Source: CAYUET01 sp964443875 (GTDB lineage: Bacteria > Auribacterota > JAFGBW01). From it: a stretch of 30,783 nt of DNA. Made by a program: the position numbers and the translations under genes. Positions 25,885 through 30,783 of this stretch are shown here, one piece after another (position 1 is the first letter of the stretch; every line of letters starts with the position of its first letter). The notes under the pieces were generated by a model. The model saw only the letters and a program-made list of their open reading frames with translations. It did no database searches and was not told the origin of the DNA. The stretch is taken from contig CAYUET010000034.1 in assembly GCA_964443875.1 (NCBI GenBank), forward strand, positions 1-30,783. The letters run 5' to 3'.

Positions 25885-26880
25885 ATGCGGGATAAGTTTT
25901 CTGTTTCACTACCCTCCGTAAGTGTTATTGTCCCCGCATATAACTGTTCCCAATATTTACAAAAAACAATTGAAAGTATACTGACTCAAACTTTTCAGAA
26001 TTTTGAAATACTTATCATTGACGATGGCTCAACAGATAATACCCGTGAGATTATTTCCAGTATAGCAAGAAGGAATCCTGAACGGATAAAAACTTTTTAT
26101 CAGGAAAACAAAGGAGTTTCCTCTGCCAGAAATACTGGAATAAAAGAAGCAAAAGGTGAATATATTGCGTTCCTGGATGCTGACGATTTGTGGATTCCTG
26201 AAAAATTAGAAAAACAACTTTTTCTTTTCAAAAAAAATCAGGAAGCAGATTTCATATATACTGACTGTTACTTTACAGATGAAAAAGAAAAGGAAATCCC
26301 TGACTATCCAAGAACACTATTGTTTAAAAAAGGAAATATTTTTTTAGATCTTTTTCTGAATTTTTTCATTATTACTTCAGGTGTAATTGTCAAAAAAAAA
26401 GATTTGGACAAAATTGGCTTTTTTAATGAATCCTTTAGAAATTCAGAAGATTATGACTATTTTTTAAAACTTGCCTATTCTTTTAAAGCAGATTATGTCA
26501 AAGAAAAACTTTTTAAAAGAAGGGTAATTAAAACAAGCTTAAGCCACACCGATTTCACTTATGGTGCAAAAAACGATTTAAAAATACTATATAAAAACCT
26601 AAAAAATCATCCTCAATTTTACAAACAACACCAAAAAACAATAAACAAAAGGCTGTCTGATTATCATTTCGCCTTGGGTTATCACTATCTGGAAAAAGGC
26701 GAGAATATACTTGCATTTAATGAACTATTTCACTCAATCATTAAAAAAACAAGTTTAAAAACCTTAAAAAATCTGATATTCTGCCTGTTTCCATTAAGGA
26801 CAAGAAAATCCTTAAAAAGGATTAAAGGCTTTCTTGGAGATCACCTTTATTATAAAACGAAAAAGTTACACGATACTTAA
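25885..26880 (+). CDS. GT2-family glycosyltransferase
   Basis: Cytoplasmic GT-A glycosyltransferase of 331 residues. The nucleotide-sugar motifs VSVIVPAYNCSQYL, ILIIDDGSTDNT and FLDADDLW (the DXD metal site at 98-100) are intact, with RNSEDYDYFLKLAY as the acceptor-side acidic motif. The C-terminal ~100 residues are Lys-rich and helical with no assigned domain. It would add one sugar to the lipid-linked unit exported by the flippase encoded 41 bases upstream. AAGGA precedes the ATG. The gene is visibly more AT-rich than the minus-strand genes, suggesting separate origin. It is a paralogue of the GT2 at 27549. Confidence 0.9.
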   Translation: MRDKFSVSLPSVSVIVPAYNCSQYLQKTIESILTQTFQNFEILIIDDGSTDNTREIISSIARRNPERIKTFYQENKGVSSARNTGIKEAKGEYIAFLDADDLWIPEKLEKQLFLFKKNQEADFIYTDCYFTDEKEKEIPDYPRTLLFKKGNIFLDLFLNFFIITSGVIVKKKDLDKIGFFNESFRNSEDYDYFLKLAYSFKADYVKEKLFKRRVIKTSLSHTDFTYGAKNDLKILYKNLKNHPQFYKQHQKTINKRLSDYHFALGYHYLEKGENILAFNELFHSIIKKTSLKTLKNLIFCLFPLRTRKSLKRIKGFLGDHLYYKTKKLHDT

Positions 26881-26939
26881 ATTTTTTTTAAAACAAATTT
26901 AATATATCGTATAAATATCATAGGACCGTAGGTATTAAA

Positions 26940-27494
26940 ATGTATAAAAAAATAACGAGTCAGATAAGATTCCTTCAATCAGATCTCTCTCGTTGGAAAA
27001 TCAAAATCCCTCGTGATTTTTTTTATTCCTTTTTCGAACAAGCCCTCTGGGCAACAGTCTTATACAGGGCATCCAGGATCCTTTTTCTAACAAAAATCCC
27101 CATCCTGAATTATTTTTTAAGATTTGGCGCATTTCTCTTATACAAATTTTCGGATATTGTTCTAGGGGCAGCCATTCCCCCCTCAGCAGACATCGGCCCG
27201 GGATTTTACATTGGCCACTGCGGTTGCATTCGACTTCATCACGACCTGAAGGCTGGTAAAAACTTAAGTATTGGGACTGGAGTAATTATAGGACAGAAAG
27301 GACTGGGTATAAACGGAGTTCCCTGCCTGGGTGATAATGTTTATATTGGCGTCGGAGCAAAAGTTCTTGGCCCTATCCGTATCGGAAATGATGTAAAAAT
27401 AGGAGCAAACGCTGTTGTAGTCAAAGATTTGCCTGATGCAGTGACTGCTATAGGAGTCCCTGCCCAAATTTACAATAAACAAAATCAACGATAA
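26940..27494 (+). CDS. Hexapeptide-repeat acyltransferase (serine acetyltransferase-like)
   Basis: Protein of 184 residues with an N-terminal helical region and a left-handed beta-helix. The block IGHCGCIRLHHDLKAGKNLSIG and the following VIIGQKG are typical of the CysE/EpsC-like O-acetyltransferases. IGANAVVVKDLPDAVTAIGVPAQI closes the helix. In a polysaccharide locus it most likely O-acetylates a sugar of the repeat unit; real serine acetyltransferase activity is less likely because no cysteine-synthesis gene is nearby. It lies between two GT2 genes on the same strand with short spacers. The ATG at 26940 follows a weak TAGGT ribosome site. Confidence 0.85.
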   Translation: MYKKITSQIRFLQSDLSRWKIKIPRDFFYSFFEQALWATVLYRASRILFLTKIPILNYFLRFGAFLLYKFSDIVLGAAIPPSADIGPGFYIGHCGCIRLHHDLKAGKNLSIGTGVIIGQKGLGINGVPCLGDNVYIGVGAKVLGPIRIGNDVKIGANAVVVKDLPDAVTAIGVPAQIYNKQNQR

Positions 27495-27548
27495 CCGAAA
27501 ACGCTTCTAAAACAACAGAAAGTTTTCAACAAAAAAACATATCAACCT

Positions 27549-28460
27549 ATGCCAACTGTCAGTGTTATAATACCTACTTTCAATTGTGCTCAGTTTCTGC
27601 CATTTGCAATTGATAGTGTATTAAAACAAACGTATCCGGATTTCGAAATGATTATTGTTGATGATGGATCAACTGACAATACCCCTGAAATTATCAAACC
27701 CTATCTTGTTAACCACCCATCAAAAATCAAATATATCTGGCAACCTAATAAAGGGCTTGCCATCGCAAGAAATACGGCAATTAATAATTCAACAGGTGAA
27801 TATATTGCTCTTCTTGATGCCGATGACGCCTGGCTTCCTGATAAACTGGAATTACAAGTCAAAATTCTTAATGAAAAAAATGAAACTGGCCTTATACATT
27901 CAAACATCACGTATATTTCTGAAAAAGGGGGCATACTCTCTTCACCTCCAAGAAATCCACAAATATTATCTGGTAATATTTTTACTGATATTTTTTTAAG
28001 GAAAGAAAATATAGCATGTCCTACGGTCTTGTTTAAACGCAAATGCATAAATGAAGTCGGTTTGTTTGATGAAAATTTAACAAGATTAGGCTGTGAAGAC
28101 AGGGATTTATGGCTTAGAATTTTAAAGAGATTCAATGCGATCTATATTGACAAATCATTATCATACTATCGTTTAAGACATGGAAGTATGAGTAAGAATA
28201 TTGAAAAAATGTACAAGGCCAGATATTATGTCATTCAAAAAAATTTTAGTAATAAAAACGTATCACTTATTATGAAAAGAAAGGCTATTGCAAGTTGTCA
28301 CCGTGAACAAGGAGATGAATTTCTGTTCAAAAAGGAATTTATCAAGGCAAGGCAGGAATATTATGCAGGGATAATTTCCTGGCCATTTTCATTCTGGCTT
28401 ATTATAAATTTTATTAAAGCGTGTCTGAATTGGAAAATAAAAAACAATTATACCTCCTAA
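27549..28460 (+). CDS. GT2-family glycosyltransferase
   Basis: GT-A glycosyltransferase of 303 residues. Motifs: VSVIIPTFNCAQFL, IIVDDGSTDNT, KGLAIARNTAINNSTGEYIA, LLDADDAW (DXD at 90-92) and CEDRDLWLRI. It should add a sugar to the lipid-linked repeat unit in the cytoplasm. It shares the same block order with the GT2 at 25885, so the two are diverged paralogues with different linkages or donors. No clear ribosome site precedes the ATG at 27549; family alignment of the first strand supports this start. The C-terminus is helical and lacks membrane segments long enough to count. Confidence 0.9.
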   Translation: MPTVSVIIPTFNCAQFLPFAIDSVLKQTYPDFEMIIVDDGSTDNTPEIIKPYLVNHPSKIKYIWQPNKGLAIARNTAINNSTGEYIALLDADDAWLPDKLELQVKILNEKNETGLIHSNITYISEKGGILSSPPRNPQILSGNIFTDIFLRKENIACPTVLFKRKCINEVGLFDENLTRLGCEDRDLWLRILKRFNAIYIDKSLSYYRLRHGSMSKNIEKMYKARYYVIQKNFSNKNVSLIMKRKAIASCHREQGDEFLFKKEFIKARQEYYAGIISWPFSFWLIINFIKACLNWKIKNNYTS

Positions 28461-28543
28461 GGTGTTAGGTTAAAGGTAAAACAAATGAATTGGATTTACT
28501 ATAATATTCTTAAATAGGTCGTCACCAGAATCTAATATTTTTT

Positions 28544-30361
28544 ATGAATAAAATAATTCATGCAGTGAAAAATTATATAAACTCTGAAAATCCATTTTTC
28601 AATCGATTCACATCTATGATATCGATATTTATTTTGTTACTATGGCTATCTGGAGTACTTTTTGTAAGTATGCATCACGAGCTTTGGCGTGATGAAGTTC
28701 GGGCTTTATCCATTGCTATGGAGGCCAACTCTGTCCTTGACCTGCCTGTAATGCTTAAAAATGAAGGACACCCTGTTTTATGGTATGTTCTTCTGTATGC
28801 AGGTTATGCGATTACAGGGTCAAAGTTAATTCTTCCCGCGTTGAGCATTATGATAGCGTTTGCGGCAGTCCTCTTGTTTATTAAATCCGCCCCCTTTCCT
28901 TTATGGCAGAAGGTTCTGTTTATTTTTAGTTATCTGCCTTTTTATGAATATTCAGTGATGTGCCGTAATTATGGGATCAGCATGCTTCTTCTTTTCTCCT
29001 TTGCCCATTTATACACGTACCGTAAAAGATATCCCCTCCTTCCGGCATGTGTTCTCTTGATGTTGGCTTTTACGAATGCACACTCGATTATTTTATCTGT
29101 TTTATTATTGATGATGTGGTGCTGGGACAGTTTTTTTACAAAATCTGAAATTCAAAATGAAAAAAAAACGGGTCTCAGCTTATACGTTTGCATTACCCTC
29201 ATCGGCCTCAGCATGTTTGTTTTTTTAATTTTTACCCACTGTTACCAGATTCATAACCAATATCCATTCCTCCCGCCTGGTTTGCTTCTGTGGTTTTCTT
29301 TAGCAAACACCCCCTCAATTTTTTTATTTTGTTTTATTTTGCTGATCTGGGGCTGGCATGGCCTTTATAAGGGTTCAGCTATGCTGAAAGTAAACAAGCC
29401 CGATATCCGCTTAATATTTTGTTTTGCTTTGATTCTTGTGAGTATTTTAATTTCCGGAATAAGCATTCTTCCGGAGAAAAAGACGATCGCCACAGGAATT
29501 TACAATGCTCAGAGCCTTGATATTTTAAAATCGTTGATAAAAAATATAATTCATTTAGGGCAGGGTTCTGTAGATATTTTACCTTCATCTGAAATATTCA
29601 CGGTATATCTTCAAGATTTCTTAACAGTATTGCTTATCGCCGGACTCCTCGTCAGGATAAGCATTTCATTCACTCTATTTCTTGGAATTCTCTGTTTTGG
29701 GATCTTTTTCGAAGTTATTTATGCTGGGGCTATTCGCCATCAAGGGCTTCTTTTAATCTTTATCATTACCTTATATTGGATAATTCGGAGACAGGATGTT
29801 TTTTTTCAAACAGACGGAATGCGAAAAAATTTTCATAATATTGCACTTTATGGGGCTTTATCTTTCATCTTATTAGGGAGTCTACACTCAGGCGGAAAGG
29901 CAGTTTTAAAGGATATCAATTTACCCTTCAGTTCAAGCAAAAGTTTTGGATTGTTTATGAATGATAATCCACAGTTAAAAGATGCTATTATTCTTAGCGA
30001 AAAGGGCGCGTTTGTGGAATCATTACATTATTATTTAGACAACAAAACATATTTTCCGAGGGAAGGTCGGTTTGGGAAAACATATTCTTGTACTACCGAT
30101 GAAAAACAAATTCTGACTTTACATGAGTTGTTATCAATTTCAAAACATATCGGAAAAAAGGAAAATAAAGCGGTTTTGATCTTATTAGAAAATTTTAACT
30201 TTTCTAACGATAAAATTTTTGAAAAAAAATACATCTTTAACAAGATTTTTAAGTGGTCGTCGGAAGAACTTACTGAATTTTATTCGGAAACATTCCTGCT
30301 TCATGAATTCCAGGGCTCAATAAGCGGGGAAAATTTCAAAGTGTATCTTCTCAAGCAGTAA
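28544..30361 (+). CDS. Polytopic membrane protein, GT-C glycosyltransferase-like
   Basis: Protein of 605 residues with about ten membrane helices and a soluble C-terminal domain (~480-605). After the first helix it has HHELWRDEVRALSIA, and then NEGHPVLWYVLLY and YEYSVMCRNYGISMLLL. These acidic and His/Pro loop motifs are typical of GT39/PMT-type GT-C enzymes that use polyprenyl-phosphate sugars on the outer face of the membrane. It could modify the exported glycan or, less likely, act as a Wzy-like polymerase. It is the last gene of the plus-strand set; the gap before it is 83 bases and there is no obvious ribosome site. The gene ends just before IS remnants. Confidence 0.75.
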   Translation: MNKIIHAVKNYINSENPFFNRFTSMISIFILLLWLSGVLFVSMHHELWRDEVRALSIAMEANSVLDLPVMLKNEGHPVLWYVLLYAGYAITGSKLILPALSIMIAFAAVLLFIKSAPFPLWQKVLFIFSYLPFYEYSVMCRNYGISMLLLFSFAHLYTYRKRYPLLPACVLLMLAFTNAHSIILSVLLLMMWCWDSFFTKSEIQNEKKTGLSLYVCITLIGLSMFVFLIFTHCYQIHNQYPFLPPGLLLWFSLANTPSIFLFCFILLIWGWHGLYKGSAMLKVNKPDIRLIFCFALILVSILISGISILPEKKTIATGIYNAQSLDILKSLIKNIIHLGQGSVDILPSSEIFTVYLQDFLTVLLIAGLLVRISISFTLFLGILCFGIFFEVIYAGAIRHQGLLLIFIITLYWIIRRQDVFFQTDGMRKNFHNIALYGALSFILLGSLHSGGKAVLKDINLPFSSSKSFGLFMNDNPQLKDAIILSEKGAFVESLHYYLDNKTYFPREGRFGKTYSCTTDEKQILTLHELLSISKHIGKKENKAVLILLENFNFSNDKIFEKKYIFNKIFKWSSEELTEFYSETFLLHEFQGSISGENFKVYLLKQ

Positions 30362-30436
30362 TTAGTAACAATGATGTAATAAATCCGAATGAATTCTCAC
30401 TAAATTTGATCCAGTAATTGGGGGCAATGCGGAATG

Positions 30437-30613
30437 TGTCAACATAGTTGTCACTGATTTTTGTTAAAAACTATGCTGCAAATTCCTCCTTTTTTTCACC
30501 CATTTTGTTTAACGTTACGATAGGTTTAACTGTCCAAAATTTTGGAGTCTTGCTCCATCTTTGAGGATTATTTTCATAAGCATTTTGAATAACTTCATTT
30601 CTATTTTTTAAAC
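30437..30613 (-). mobile_element. IS3-family insertion sequence remnant, interrupted by another IS
   Basis: Contains the 3' end of an IS3-type transposase reading leftward and, beyond it, a probable element end starting near TGTCAACATAGTTGTCACTG at 30437. The element is cut at 30613 by the IS that begins at 30614. The outer end is placed only from the TG start typical of IS3 elements; no second end is present to confirm it. Confidence 0.6.
30471..30611 (-). pseudogene. IS3-family transposase (OrfB) C-terminal fragment
   Basis: Forty-six codons plus stop. The peptide contains NEVIQNAYENNPQRWSK, then TPKFWTVKPIVTLNK. This resembles the C-terminal tail of IS3-family OrfB integrases, where a NPERW-like segment is followed by a short VTLN-type ending. 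The frame runs straight into the foreign IS end at 30614, so the gene is truncated and inactive. Confidence 0.7.
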
Positions 30614-30674
30614 TAGAGCCTGTCCCAATTATTCATTGAAGGCTTGAGATCAAGGATGCGCAGGAAATAAAAAA

Positions 30675-30707
30675 GGGCAAAGCCGATCGAAAAACGATAC
30701 TTTGCCC
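30675..30707 (-). terminator. Rho-independent terminator of the IS transposase
   Basis: On the minus strand GGGCAAAG and its complement CTTTGCCC, with an inner ATCG/CGAT pairing, form a stem followed by TTTTTTATTT. It lies about 32 bases past the transposase stop. Confidence 0.8.
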
Positions 30708-30738
30708 CCAATTGATGTGTTATAACCTTTGTAAGCGC

Positions 30739-30783
30739 TCAATTAACCCCATCTTGAAGAAGATGAAGTTTCAGGTAGAGTGA
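30739..30783 (-). CDS. Transposase C-terminus (partial, runs off the window)
   Basis: Fourteen codons (SLYLKLHLLQDGVN) and a TGA stop read leftward from the window edge. The position inside an IS end, followed by a terminator, supports a transposase. The family cannot be named from so short a tail. Confidence 0.45.
   Translation of the reverse strand, partial: SLYLKLHLLQDGVN

Larger units (their letters stand above)
30614..30783 (-). mobile_element. Left end of an unclassified insertion sequence (partial)
   Basis: Begins with tagagcctgtccc (30614-30626), the inverse complement of bases 38-50. It holds a terminator hairpin and the last codons of a leftward transposase gene, which runs off the window. 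It is inserted into an IS3-family transposase remnant. The visible transposase tail is too short to assign the family. Confidence 0.7.

Noticed and set aside
26940..27494. True serine O-acetyltransferase (CysE) for cysteine synthesis
   Set aside because: Shorter than standard CysE, located between glycosyltransferases, and without cysteine-synthesis neighbours; sugar O-acetylation fits better.

Overview
The window looks like a Gram-negative bacterial chromosome segment of moderate-to-low GC. Supporting signs are an outer-membrane-type beta-barrel protein, a PEP-CTERM-like surface protein, a hybrid sensor kinase of the type common in Desulfobacterota and relatives, and a Wzx-type exopolysaccharide locus. 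The phylum is a guess: the gene style fits Desulfobacterota or a neighbouring lineage, but no marker gene settles it. No rRNA, tRNA or CRISPR array was seen.

Both edges lie in insertion-sequence DNA. The last 13 bases of an IS end (38-50) abut a flavin reductase gene that has lost its start codon. At the right edge, the opposite end of what looks like the same IS type (from 30614) interrupts the 3' end of an IS3-family transposase remnant. The window may therefore be a contig broken at a repeated IS, or the inside of an IS-flanked segment.

The left half (724-17498) is almost entirely on the minus strand. From 7303 down to 724 there is a probable three-gene run: a coiled-coil protein with a degenerate receiver domain, a 1563-residue coiled-coil protein with three long internal repeats and a C-terminal FGE-sulfatase (formylglycine-generating-enzyme-like) domain, and a deaminase resembling yeast cytosine deaminase. 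Next are a Vat-like hexapeptide acetyltransferase, a GNAT acetyltransferase translationally coupled to a hybrid histidine kinase, and a 2082-residue secreted protein. That protein combines FecR, Ig-like, seven-bladed propeller, DUF11 and SdrD-B-like domains with a C-terminal outer-membrane barrel.

The right half (17838-30361) is a surface-polysaccharide locus. It begins with a PEP-CTERM-like protein. A tightly overlapping minus-strand operon (24223 to 18917) encodes a GT4 glycosyltransferase, a membrane-anchored GH123/DUF4091-like protein split by a frameshift at a run of nine A, a NodB-type deacetylase and a processive-type GT2. A divergent, more AT-rich plus-strand set (24374-30361) encodes a Wzx flippase, two GT2 enzymes, a hexapeptide acyltransferase and a GT-C-like membrane protein. 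Together they would build, export and modify an extracellular glycan. The polymerase, the initiating sugar transferase and the exosortase are not in the window.

The strongest candidates for a second look are the split GH123-like gene, the receiver/coiled-coil/FGE gene pair and the giant multidomain barrel protein.
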